Shown here in pieces: positions 1 to 6,128 of a DNA stretch of 8,082 nt. Under the pieces are notes generated by a model. It worked only from the letters and a program-made list of their open reading frames with translations, was not told the origin of the DNA and made no database searches. The DNA is taken from NCBI GenBank assembly GCA_018818465.1, contig JAHIRU010000057.1, positions 1 to 8,082 of the forward strand. The letters are read 5' to 3'. Source of the stretch: Nanobdellota archaeon. GTDB taxonomy: Archaea; Aenigmatarchaeota; Aenigmatarchaeia; QMZP01. Each line of letters opens with the position of its first letter. Position 1 is the first letter of the stretch. The position numbers and the translations under genes were made by a program.

Positions 1-1043
1 CCACAAAGAAGTTTTGCTCCTTCAAATCTTCCTATATCAACATACATATGCGTTTTTTCGACTGCGCTTAGATTTATAAGTGGTCCGACATCTGTTGATG
101 ATTTTAAACCATTATCAACTCTTAATTTTTTTGTTCTGTCAACAAGTTTTCTTTCAAACTTTCTTTTAACTTTTCTATGCACCATAGCACGGGATGTGGC
201 AGTACATCTCTGTCCTGTTGTACCAAAAGCTCCCCACAAGACACCGTCTATTGCAAGATTTAGGTCAGCATCATCCATTATTATAATTCCATTCTTTCCT
301 CCAAGCTCGAGTCCAATTTTCTTTACTCCTGCTTCTTTTAAGATCGTTTCGCCTGTTTCTCTGCTTCCTGTGAAAGATATGCAGGGTATTTTTTTGTGTT
401 TTACAATAGGCATTCCTACTGTAGAACCCGGACCAGTAATAAGATTTAAAACACCTTTCGGAACTCCGGCTTTGATTAAAATTTTTACAAATTCTATAGC
501 TGATAGTGGTGCATCAGAAGCTGGTTTGAAAACAACAGTATTACCGCATATCAATGCTGGCATGATTTTCCATGCAGGTATTGCTATTGGAAAATTCCAA
601 GGCGATATTAAACCGCATACTCCAACAGGTCTTTTTATTGTCATTGCGAATTTGTCTCTAAGCTCAGATTTTGTTGTATGACCAAAAAGCCGGCGACCTT
701 CTCCAGCCATGTATTCTGTTATGTCTATAGCTTCTTGCACATCTCCTCTGGCTTCATATACAACTTTGCCCATTTCTTTTGTAACAAGCTGCGCAAGTCT
801 TTCTTTTTCCTTGCGTAATAAATGAGCAGCATGAAATAATATCTCACCGCGTTTGGGTGCAGGGACATCACTCCACTTCTTGAAAGCTGTTTCTGCAACA
901 AGAACAGCGTTGTTAACATCTCTTTCGTTTCCTGATTGAAAGCATCCTATTGTTTTTCCTGTTGCAGGGTTTATGCTTTCAAATGTTTTTCCAGAACTAG
1001 ATTTTACCCATTTTCCATCAATGAAATTTTTATGAATAATCAT
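1..1043 (-). CDS. NAD(P)-dependent aldehyde dehydrogenase family protein, C-terminus beyond the left edge
   Basis: Oxidises an aldehyde to an acid (or acyl-CoA) with NAD(P)+, presumably in the cytoplasm. I translated about 347 codons without interruption; the ALDH family is usually 450-500 residues, so roughly the last quarter lies outside the window. Seen: the N-terminal FIDGKWV start, PWNFP (Asn150, oxyanion hole), FKPAS (Lys173, cofactor binding), FTGS (224-227), ELGGKN (general-base Glu246) and GQRCTA (nucleophile Cys280). The GQRCTA context resembles the ALDH7, ketoglutarate-semialdehyde and methylmalonate-semialdehyde dehydrogenase side of the family, but the substrate cannot be told. 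The ATG at 1041-1043 is chosen because the family N-terminus starts there. It is 29 nt downstream of the acyl-CoA synthetase stop on the same strand, so the two are probably cotranscribed. No Shine-Dalgarno is seen. Confidence 0.93.
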   Translation of the reverse strand, partial: MIIHKNFIDGKWVKSSSGKTFESINPATGKTIGCFQSGNERDVNNAVLVAETAFKKWSDVPAPKRGEILFHAAHLLRKEKERLAQLVTKEMGKVVYEARGDVQEAIDITEYMAGEGRRLFGHTTKSELRDKFAMTIKRPVGVCGLISPWNFPIAIPAWKIMPALICGNTVVFKPASDAPLSAIEFVKILIKAGVPKGVLNLITGPGSTVGMPIVKHKKIPCISFTGSRETGETILKEAGVKKIGLELGGKNGIIIMDDADLNLAIDGVLWGAFGTTGQRCTATSRAMVHRKVKRKFERKLVDRTKKLRVDNGLKSSTDVGPLINLSAVEKTHMYVDIGRFEGAKLLC

Positions 1044-1072
1044 ACTATAATAATTATTAGTTGAGGTTCGTT

Positions 1073-2446
1073 TTATCTTTTATTGTTGTTCTTACTGTAT
1101 TCGTAAAGAGCTCTCATTGATTCAACAGCTCTTTCTGGATAAGAGAAACATGGAACATCGTTTTCTTCTAAAGATTTTTTCAAAACTTCGGTGTAACCGC
1201 CACCAGCAGAAATAATTATGATTGGTTTATCAGAGTTGCGGACAGCTTCGGATATAACATCAACAACATCTGTTGTTAGTTGCGGTACCTGAAATAAAAC
1301 TATCAAGGCTATCATATCAACATTTGGATCGATAATAGCTGCGTCTATCGCTACTCTGTATCTTTCTGTATCAGTATCACCTGTCAAGTCAATTGGGTTT
1401 TTTAAAACAACATATGGAGGAGAAACTTTTTTTATTTTGTCTAGATTTTCTTTTTTCATTTTAGCTAACTTCAAACCATTTTTCACAACCCAGTCTGTTG
1501 TTAGAACACCAAAACCTCCACCGTCTGTTATTATTTGCACGCGGTTGCCTTTTGGTAAAGGTTGTGTTGACAGAACACGGGCAAAATCAAATATCTGTTC
1601 CAAGTCGTTTGCCAATACGACTCCTGCTTGTTTGAAAGCTGCATGTATGACATCAGTTGAACCAGCTAAAGATCCTGTGTGTGAGGCAACGCTTTTTGTA
1701 CCCTCTTCTGTTGTGCCTCCTTTCAAAGCAATTATAGGTTTCTTTTTTGAAACTTTTTTTGATATCTCAAAAAATTTTCTACCTTTATTAATACCCTCAA
1801 AATAGGCACAGATAACCTTTGTTTTTTCATCGTTACCAAGGTATTCTATCAGGTCTGATTCGTCAACATCGGTTGCGTTACCATACGAAACAAACTTGGA
1901 TATTTTATAACCCTTTGTAGCCATCCAATCCATCACAACAGAACCGAGCGCACCTGATTGTGAAATAAATGATATGTTTCCTTCGAAAGGTCTTCTAAGT
2001 TTGTATGGTGGAAGAAAAAATGTATCCACTTTAGAATATGGATCATAAACACCAAGACAATTAACTCCTATGCAGCGCATTTTGTATTTTTTCAGGATTT
2101 CCTTAAGCTTTTCCTCTTCTTTTACATTACCAATTTCTTTAAATCCAGCAGTAATTATTATCACTGCATGTATTTTTTTCTTCCCACAGTCTGTTAGAAC
2201 TTTTGCGACAAGGGCGGCAGGAACTGTAATTATCGCAAGATCTATTTTTTCTTTCACAGACAACACGCTTGAATAGCATTTGGTGTTGAAAAGTTCCCTG
2301 GTTTTTGGATTAATTGGGAAAAGTTTTCCTGAAAAATTGCCTTCTAGAAAGTTGCGGAAAACTACATGGCCTATTTTTGTAGGATTTCTAGATGCGCCTA
2401 TAACAGCTATTGATTTTGGATTGAAAAAATAATCTAGTTTATTCAT
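1073..2446 (-). CDS. acdA: Acetyl/acyl-CoA synthetase (ADP-forming), alpha subunit
   Basis: Alpha subunit of the enzyme that converts acyl-CoA + ADP + Pi to acid + CoA + ATP, the main substrate-level phosphorylation step in peptide- and sugar-fermenting archaea. At 457 residues it matches the separate alpha subunits rather than the roughly 700-residue alpha-beta fusions. Seen: an N-terminal CoA-binding Rossmann domain (about 1-130) with VIGASRNPTKIG at 15-26; a succinyl-CoA-ligase-like domain with ISQSGALG at 161-168; the VASHTGSLAG motif with His256, equivalent to the phosphorylated active-site histidine of the family; and a third domain from about 300 to the end (TDGGGFG 307-313). The ATP-grasp beta subunit needed for ADP phosphorylation is not in this window. 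The gene heads a minus-strand unit with the aldehyde dehydrogenase and shares a symmetric divergent promoter with the aminotransferase. The acyl specificity is not readable. Confidence 0.93.
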   Translation of the reverse strand: MNKLDYFFNPKSIAVIGASRNPTKIGHVVFRNFLEGNFSGKLFPINPKTRELFNTKCYSSVLSVKEKIDLAIITVPAALVAKVLTDCGKKKIHAVIIITAGFKEIGNVKEEEKLKEILKKYKMRCIGVNCLGVYDPYSKVDTFFLPPYKLRRPFEGNISFISQSGALGSVVMDWMATKGYKISKFVSYGNATDVDESDLIEYLGNDEKTKVICAYFEGINKGRKFFEISKKVSKKKPIIALKGGTTEEGTKSVASHTGSLAGSTDVIHAAFKQAGVVLANDLEQIFDFARVLSTQPLPKGNRVQIITDGGGFGVLTTDWVVKNGLKLAKMKKENLDKIKKVSPPYVVLKNPIDLTGDTDTERYRVAIDAAIIDPNVDMIALIVLFQVPQLTTDVVDVISEAVRNSDKPIIIISAGGGYTEVLKKSLEENDVPCFSYPERAVESMRALYEYSKNNNKR

Positions 2447-2459
2447 ATAAAATTATTTG

Positions 2460-2492
2460 GTTTTATGCGTTAAATTGTTTAACCAATAAAAC
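2460..2492. promoter_or_regulatory. Symmetric divergent promoter/operator between acdA and the aminotransferase gene
   Basis: Two nested inverted repeats share one centre (2476): GTTTTAT (2460-2466) pairs with ATAAAAC (2486-2492), and GTTAAA (2469-2474) pairs with TTTAAC (2478-2483), with 2-nt gaps between tiers and a 3-nt centre. Read toward each gene, a TTTAAC box lies 22-27 nt (plus) or 23-28 nt (minus) before the start codon. That is TATA-box distance for leaderless archaeal transcripts, and neither start has a Shine-Dalgarno. The dyad may be two TBP sites, a dimeric regulator site, or both. Confidence 0.6.
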
Positions 2493-2504
2493 AAATAATA
2501 ATAT

Positions 2505-3674
2505 ATGATTCGTAACATTATCTCCGAACGGGAAAAGGATCTTCCTTTTTTTACAATCGGAAAACTTCTGAAGATAGCTGCAGAGGATAAAAAAATAATA
2601 TCTCTTGGTCCTGGTGAGCCTGATTTCACATCACCACCAAATATTTTGCGTGCAGCCAAAAAAGCGCTTACCAATAAAGAAACACACTATTCTCCTATAG
2701 CAGGCAGAACAGATCTTAGAAAAGCCATTTCAAAAAAACTAAAAAAAGATAACGGTGTTGACGTGACAGAAGATGAAATAATAGTGACAAACGGTTCAAC
2801 AGAAGCTCTTTTACTAACGCTTATGTCTATTGTGGATCCAGGAGATGCTGTAATGGTGCCTAATCCTGGGTTTCTTGCATATATACCAATGGTTGAAATT
2901 TTAAGCGGTGTTCCGCTTTCTGTGGGATTGGAAGAAAAAAACAATTTTCAACTAACAACTGAAAACCTAAAAGACGCTTACATACAAAAAAAGACCAAAT
3001 CCATAATAATTAACACGCCGTCAAACCCTCTTGGTGTTGTTTTCAAAAAGAAAACATTAGAAGAAATAGCAGAATTCGCTGTTGAAAATAAGATAACAAT
3101 ACTTTCTGATGAAGCTTATGAAAAAATGGTTTATGATGATGAAAAGCATATTTCCATAGGCTCCCTTAATGGCATGGAAGATTATGTTGTAACTCTACAA
3201 TCCTTCTCGAAAACATACGCTATGCCTGGCTTCCGTGTAGGCTATGCGGCTGGACCTAAAAAAATAATAGACGCTCAAAAAAAGCTTCACCTATTCACAT
3301 CATTGACAGCAGGAACTGTTTCTCAGCTTGCTGCTTTAGAAGCGTTAAACGGCCCACAAAAACCGGTGGAAAAAATGGTAAAAGAGTATGATAGAAGGAG
3401 AAAAATGATAGTCCAGCGCCTTAATGAAATTAATGGGTTCGAATGTGTCAAGCCAAATGGCGCATTCTACGCCTTCCCAAACATAAGGACATTCAAAAAG
3501 AAATCATACAATTTTGCTGAATGGCTTTTAGAAAACGCAAAAGTCGCCTGCGTCCCTGGAACAGAATTCGGCAAATATGGTGAAGGATTTATTAGAATGT
3601 CTTATGCTACTGCTTATGATAAAATAGAAAAGGCTATGGATAGGATTGAAAAGGCCACCAAAAAATTAAAATGA
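2505..3674 (+). CDS. Class I/II pyridoxal-phosphate aminotransferase (aspartate aminotransferase family)
   Basis: Transfers amino groups between an amino acid and a 2-oxo acid. At 389 residues it is full length for fold-type I aminotransferases. Seen: substrate-loop LGPGEPDF (34-41), HYSP near 61-64, NGSTEA (96-101) for cofactor phosphate contacts, NTPSNPLG with Asn174, SDEAY with Asp202 and Tyr205, SFSKTYAMPGFRVGY with the PLP-binding Lys236 and Arg244, and FIRMSYA with Arg364, which binds the substrate carboxylate. The fold resembles archaeal aspartate or broad-range (aspartate/aromatic/alanine) aminotransferases; the substrate is not decided. The ATG at 2505 is preceded by a TTTAAC box at 2478-2483 and no Shine-Dalgarno. 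The position opposite acdA suggests supply of 2-oxo acids for fermentation, which is inference. Its stop codon abuts the stop of the convergent small gene with no gap. Confidence 0.93.
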   Translation: MIRNIISEREKDLPFFTIGKLLKIAAEDKKIISLGPGEPDFTSPPNILRAAKKALTNKETHYSPIAGRTDLRKAISKKLKKDNGVDVTEDEIIVTNGSTEALLLTLMSIVDPGDAVMVPNPGFLAYIPMVEILSGVPLSVGLEEKNNFQLTTENLKDAYIQKKTKSIIINTPSNPLGVVFKKKTLEEIAEFAVENKITILSDEAYEKMVYDDEKHISIGSLNGMEDYVVTLQSFSKTYAMPGFRVGYAAGPKKIIDAQKKLHLFTSLTAGTVSQLAALEALNGPQKPVEKMVKEYDRRRKMIVQRLNEINGFECVKPNGAFYAFPNIRTFKKKSYNFAEWLLENAKVACVPGTEFGKYGEGFIRMSYATAYDKIEKAMDRIEKATKKLK

Positions 3675-3959
3675 TTATTCAATTTTAAGAATTCTGTTGA
3701 AAAAATATTGTGCTGATTTCAAAGAATTTAATTCAATCAGATACCCACAATTTTCGGTTTTTGAATCTTCATTTTTTGATTCATTATCAATAATTTTACA
3801 TTGGTAAACACTGTTTCCATCTTCATAAATAACATCCAGATTAGCTACAGTTTTTTCTTCTGTATCACTTACGTTTCTAACTTTACTTTTCATTAGACCC
3901 CTTGCTAAACGTTTCTCTACAAAACCACAACTGTTGTAATGAGGACAATTTATAGTCAT
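3675..3959 (-). CDS. Small four-cysteine protein of unknown function
   Basis: A 94-residue protein I do not recognise. The N-terminus reads MTINCPHYNSCGF, with Cys5 and Cys11 spaced C-x5-C; Cys54 and Cys71 (NCGYL) follow. The four cysteines could bind zinc or an Fe-S cluster, but no known finger pattern fits exactly. The middle (25-70) is hydrophilic and charged, and no signal peptide or membrane segment is visible. I chose the ATG at 3957-3959: the longer reading starts with TTG at 3992, overlaps the promoter and adds only 11 hydrophobic residues. A TTTAAA box at 3993-3998 lies at a suitable distance for a short-leader transcript. It is 43 nt downstream of hjc on the same strand, so it could also be partly cotranscribed with it. 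Coding is supported by the open frame, the promoter and the tight packing against the convergent stop, not by homology. Confidence 0.65.
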   Translation of the reverse strand: MTINCPHYNSCGFVEKRLARGLMKSKVRNVSDTEEKTVANLDVIYEDGNSVYQCKIIDNESKNEDSKTENCGYLIELNSLKSAQYFFNRILKIE

Positions 3960-3989
3960 AATCAACACTGCTTGAACTATACAACAAAA

Positions 3990-3999
3990 CAATTTAAAC
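3990..3999 (-). promoter_or_regulatory. TATA-like box for the small four-cysteine gene
   Basis: The minus strand reads TGTTTAAATTG, with TTTAAA at 3993-3998 centred about 36 nt upstream of the ATG at 3959. The usual TATA-to-start spacing would give a leader of roughly 10 nt. It lies just past the hjc stop codon, which argues for independent transcription. Confidence 0.45.
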
Positions 4000-4002
4000 A
4001 GA

Positions 4003-4377
4003 TCAAAACATAAAACACTTCTCTAGCATAGGCATTTCGAACCAGTGTTCGTCTGCGTATTTGTTTTTGTTTGCGTCTTCCATTCTTAGGAATTTCCATT
4101 CGTTCTTTGGCGTACGCCAAGCCAAAAAACCTATTGCACTTGCACGCTTGCACCAGCCATTAAACGAGTCTATTTGTTTTTGCTCAAGTTTTGGTTTAAT
4201 CTTATAATTTTTGCATTCAAACGCAAGGATTTTCCCCTGTTTAATCGCAACGATGTCCACAGGATAAAAATAACCACCACTAGAAGGAGCACGCATGACC
4301 GAAAATCCCTTAGCGTGAAGGAACCGTAGAAGTTCACGCTCAAAAGCTGCTCCTTTTGCTGCCTTGTTTCTAACCAT
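4003..4377 (-). CDS. hjc: Archaeal Holliday junction resolvase Hjc
   Basis: Structure-specific endonuclease that cuts four-way DNA junctions symmetrically during recombination and fork repair, acting as a dimer. At 124 residues it is the usual Hjc size. Catalytic residues of the nuclease superfamily are visible: Glu13 in the KGAAFERELLRFL helix, Asp41 in PVDIVA, and Glu54 and Lys56 in the FECK strand. Arg29 and the SSGG loop (32-35) sit where Hjc enzymes contact DNA. Compared with the Pyrococcus protein, the loop before the catalytic Asp has a small insertion (YFYP). The C-terminal half carries a tryptophan-rich segment (WCKRA, WRTPKNEWKF). It is divergent from the COG1709-type regulator. Hjc genes near orc1 and PolD genes are known from Thermococcales, so the location fits a replication/recombination cluster. 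A weak TATA-like GCATAAATT at 4398-4406 precedes it. Confidence 0.93.
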   Translation of the reverse strand: MVRNKAAKGAAFERELLRFLHAKGFSVMRAPSSGGYFYPVDIVAIKQGKILAFECKNYKIKPKLEQKQIDSFNGWCKRASAIGFLAWRTPKNEWKFLRMEDANKNKYADEHWFEMPMLEKCFMF

Positions 4378-4397
4378 GTTTATAATTAAAACGGGAG

Positions 4398-4406
4398 AAT
4401 TTATGC
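4398..4406 (-). promoter_or_regulatory. Weak TATA-like element for hjc
   Basis: The minus strand reads GCATAAATT, 21-29 nt before the hjc ATG at 4377. The spacing is right for a leaderless transcript, but the match is weak and the surrounding DNA is A/T-rich. Confidence 0.3.
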
Positions 4407-4424
4407 TTCATTGAATGTTAAAGG

Positions 4425-4432
4425 TTTAAAAA
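4425..4432 (+). promoter_or_regulatory. TATA box for the COG1709-type regulator
   Basis: TTTAAAAA preceded by AAAGG (possible BRE), centred about 26 nt before the ATG at 4454. No Shine-Dalgarno lies between them, so a leaderless transcript is likely. Confidence 0.6.
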
Positions 4433-4453
4433 GTTGTATGCCAATTATCGTGT

Positions 4454-5182
4454 ATGGATAGTGTAAATGACGAACTTTCATTGGCCAAAAATAGTCTCGC
4501 TAAAAACATTGTAGGAGAGATTGTGTTGTCAGAGAATTCTGAAAATGTGATTAAAAAATGGCGAAGCATATTCAAAATTTCACAAAAAGAACTGGCTAGA
4601 GAATTGAATATAACGTCTTCTGTTGTCTCTGATTATGAATCAGGTAGGCGCAAGTCGCCTGGCATAAAGGTTATCAAAAAATATGTTCACGCTTTAATTA
4701 ATTTAGATTCTAGTACAGGAGGTCAGACTATAAGGAGTTTTATGAAAAATACCAGTTCTCCTGGTCTTTCAAACGCTATAATAGATTTAAAAGAACTAAA
4801 CAAGGGCATAAGTGTACAAAATTTTTGTAATAAAATAAACGCCACCCATATTACAAAAACAACTTCTATGGATAAAATGGTGTATGGTTACACGATTATA
4901 GATTCTCTGAAAGCTATAACAGAGCTCTCTTTTTCAGAGCTAATCAAATTATATGGTTTAACAACCCAAAGAGCTCTTATATTCACTGATGTTTCTACTG
5001 GAAGATCTCCTATGGTTGCTATTAAATTAACAAGCATACATCCAGCAGTAGTTGTTCTTCATGGATTAAATGTTGTTGATGATGTAGCAAAGAGAATAGC
5101 AGAAGTTGAAAATATTCCATTAACTTTATGCAGACTTGAATCTGTAGATGAAATAATTAATCAGTTAAAAGTGTTGGAATAA
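4454..5182 (+). CDS. Predicted transcriptional regulator, XRE-type HTH plus C-terminal sensor-like domain (COG1709 type)
   Basis: A 242-residue protein. An XRE/Cro-like helix-turn-helix occupies about 33-82, with the ISQKELARELNITSSVVSDYE core (42-62; recognition helix TSSVVSDYESGRR). After a linker (about 85-135) comes an alpha/beta domain (about 140-242) with conspicuous segments GLTTQRALIFTDVSTGRSPM (168-187) and HPAVVVLHGLNVVDDVAKRIAEVENIPL (196-223). This two-part layout is what I recall for COG1709, an archaeal family annotated only as predicted regulator. The C-terminal fold resembles DRTGG/CBS-like ligand-binding domains, which is inference. Ligand and targets are unknown. The ATG at 4454 is supported by the TATA box 26 nt upstream. 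It is divergent from hjc, and its stop lies 1 nt from the stop of the convergent phosphoesterase gene. Confidence 0.82.
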   Translation: MDSVNDELSLAKNSLAKNIVGEIVLSENSENVIKKWRSIFKISQKELARELNITSSVVSDYESGRRKSPGIKVIKKYVHALINLDSSTGGQTIRSFMKNTSSPGLSNAIIDLKELNKGISVQNFCNKINATHITKTTSMDKMVYGYTIIDSLKAITELSFSELIKLYGLTTQRALIFTDVSTGRSPMVAIKLTSIHPAVVVLHGLNVVDDVAKRIAEVENIPLTLCRLESVDEIINQLKVLE

Positions 5183-5183
5183 A

Positions 5184-5861
5184 TTAAATCTTTTTTATTT
5201 CACACGAAACCTTTTTGTTTTCTATATTAACTATACCATATTTTCCTTCATACACAGGTCCTGGATAAAAGAGTGTGGTGTTACCAATTTTATCAACACC
5301 ACCCGCTTCATGTATATGTGCAGATATGCAGAGAATTGGTTTTGTTTTTTCTATGAAATTTCTTATAATTTCAGATCCAACATGTGCCCCAGAAAAGACC
5401 TTATCAACTTTTGTGTTTTTAGGTGGATTATGAACAATCAAAACAAAATCTTTCAATCCTTTAGAAAGTTTTTCTAAATTAGAAATTGTTTCTTCATCGC
5501 TTGGTTCAAAAAGTGTGTGAAAAGGAGTTAAAGCTCCTCCCCACCCAATAAAATTCAAACCATTAATATTTCTCTTCTTTCCATGGATGTTTATTTTATA
5601 TCTATCAAAAAGTTTTAAAATATCATATGGATCATGATTGCCAGGCACACATAAAACAGGACATCTAAAGGATACCAGTTTTTGTATAACCATATTAGAT
5701 ACATCTAATTGTGAAAATCCCTCTATCCTTTCAAACATGTCTGTAAAATCACCAGGGCATATAACAAGGTCTGGTTTTATTTTAATATTTTTTATAATAT
5801 TTGACAGTACATCAATCTTTCCATGCACATCACCAAAAACTAAAATTTTCATAGACCCCAT
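5184..5861 (-). CDS. Icc-like calcineurin-family metallophosphoesterase (COG2129 type)
   Basis: A 225-residue stand-alone metallophosphoesterase; substrate unknown (phosphodiesters or phosphomonoesters, possibly nucleotides). All five signature motifs are present: GDVHG (Asp11, His13), GDFTD (Asp38), GNHD (Asn75, His76), HNPP (His144), and SAHIHEAGG (His182, His184), which together hold a dinuclear metal site. The end, IGNTTLFYPGPVYEGKYG, is typical of the COG2129 group related to Icc. No signal peptide, so cytoplasmic. Two in-frame starts exist: ATG at 5861 and ATG at 5852; the second gives MKILVFGDVHG, the usual family N-terminus, and is equally plausible. A seven-G run sits directly upstream of the first ATG and is also part of the predicted origin box. 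A TATA-like AT stretch at about 5883-5893 is 22-32 nt upstream. The gene is convergent with the regulator. Confidence 0.9.
   Translation of the reverse strand: MGSMKILVFGDVHGKIDVLSNIIKNIKIKPDLVICPGDFTDMFERIEGFSQLDVSNMVIQKLVSFRCPVLCVPGNHDPYDILKLFDRYKINIHGKKRNINGLNFIGWGGALTPFHTLFEPSDEETISNLEKLSKGLKDFVLIVHNPPKNTKVDKVFSGAHVGSEIIRNFIEKTKPILCISAHIHEAGGVDKIGNTTLFYPGPVYEGKYGIVNIENKKVSCEIKKI
5189..5200 (+). terminator. Possible T-rich terminator after the COG1709-type regulator
   Basis: A T-run (CTTTTTTATTT from 5190) follows the stop codon by a few nt. Archaeal RNA polymerase can stop at such runs without a hairpin. It lies inside the 3' end of the convergent phosphoesterase gene. Confidence 0.3.
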
Positions 5862-5862
5862 A

Positions 5863-5883
5863 CCCCCCCAATTTCTATTGGAG
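5863..5883 (-). promoter_or_regulatory. Origin recognition box-like element with G7 string
   Basis: The minus strand reads CTCCAATAGAAA (5883-5872), then TT, then seven G (5869-5863). The archaeal ORB, as I recall it, is TTCCAGTGGAAA followed a few nt later by a G string; this agrees at 9 of the 12 core positions and has the G string. Such a G run is striking in this AT-rich region. It overlaps the leader of the phosphoesterase gene. Confidence 0.55.
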
Positions 5884-5940
5884 TTATATTATATTATTTT
5901 TATTAAATAAAATATATATTATATAACAATGTTATAATAC

Positions 5941-5954
5941 AATTCCATATGAAA
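5941..5954 (+). repeat. Origin box-like direct repeat, copy 1
   Basis: AATTCCATATGAAA, repeated exactly at 6053-6066, 112 bp downstream. The 12-mer TTCCATATGAAA matches the recalled ORB core at 9 of 12 positions but lacks a following G string. ATGAAATCT from this copy recurs at 6020-6028. Confidence 0.55.
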
Positions 5955-6052
5955 TCTTGTTTTTTTAACATTTTTATTATATAATAACAAAATACATCTC
6001 TCATTCATAGCGATTTGAGATGAAATCTATTTTATATTTTTATTAATAACAT

Positions 6053-6066
6053 AATTCCATATGAAA
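6053..6066 (+). repeat. Origin box-like direct repeat, copy 2
   Basis: Exact copy of the 14-mer at 5941-5954. It is followed by AGTAGGTG (6067-6074), a weak G-rich tail in the position of the ORB G string. It is opposite in orientation to the G7-containing box, with the AT-rich element between them. Confidence 0.55.
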
Positions 6067-6102
6067 AGTAGGTGCCCTGCCCAAACATCTTTACATAAAA
6101 CC

Positions 6103-6112
6103 AATTTAAACC
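6103..6112 (+). promoter_or_regulatory. TATA box for orc1/cdc6
   Basis: AATTTAAACC, with TTTAAA at 6105-6110 centred about 27 nt before the ATG at 6135, preceded by AAACC. No Shine-Dalgarno is present, so a leaderless or near-leaderless transcript is likely. Confidence 0.6.
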
Positions 6113-6128
6113 TTCATTTCATATAGAG
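6111..6128 (-). promoter_or_regulatory. Origin box-like element over the orc1 promoter
   Basis: The minus strand reads CTCTATATGAAATGAAGG. It shares ATATGAAA with the two direct repeats and GAAATGAAGG resembles the ORB tail. It lies between the orc1 TATA box and start codon, where binding of Orc1 would block transcription; autoregulation is therefore a possible role. The match is weaker than the others. Confidence 0.4.

Noticed and set aside
196..681. Plus-strand ORF of 161 codons
   Set aside because: It lies antisense to the aldehyde dehydrogenase, whose catalytic motifs are all in frame on the other strand; its product has no recognisable domain.
725..919. Minus-strand ORF of 64 codons
   Set aside because: It lies inside the aldehyde dehydrogenase in another frame of the same strand.
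1437..2276. Two plus-strand ORFs (1437-1805 and 2070-2276)
   Set aside because: Both are antisense to the well-supported acyl-CoA synthetase alpha subunit and have low-complexity hydrophobic translations.
2453..2944. Two minus-strand ORFs (2453-2674 and 2687-2944)
   Set aside because: They overlap the aminotransferase antisense, and the first also covers the divergent promoter.
5863..5869. The G7 run as a phase-variable slippage tract
   Set aside because: It is upstream of the start codon rather than in coding sequence, is short, and is better explained as the G string of an origin box.
5638..5910. Plus-strand ORF of 90 codons
   Set aside because: Antisense to the phosphoesterase and running into the AT-rich origin region.
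5881..6060. The repeats as a CRISPR array or a hidden RNA gene
   Set aside because: Repeat copies are only 14 bp, two in number and 112 bp apart; the region is too A/T-rich and unstructured for a tRNA or stable RNA.
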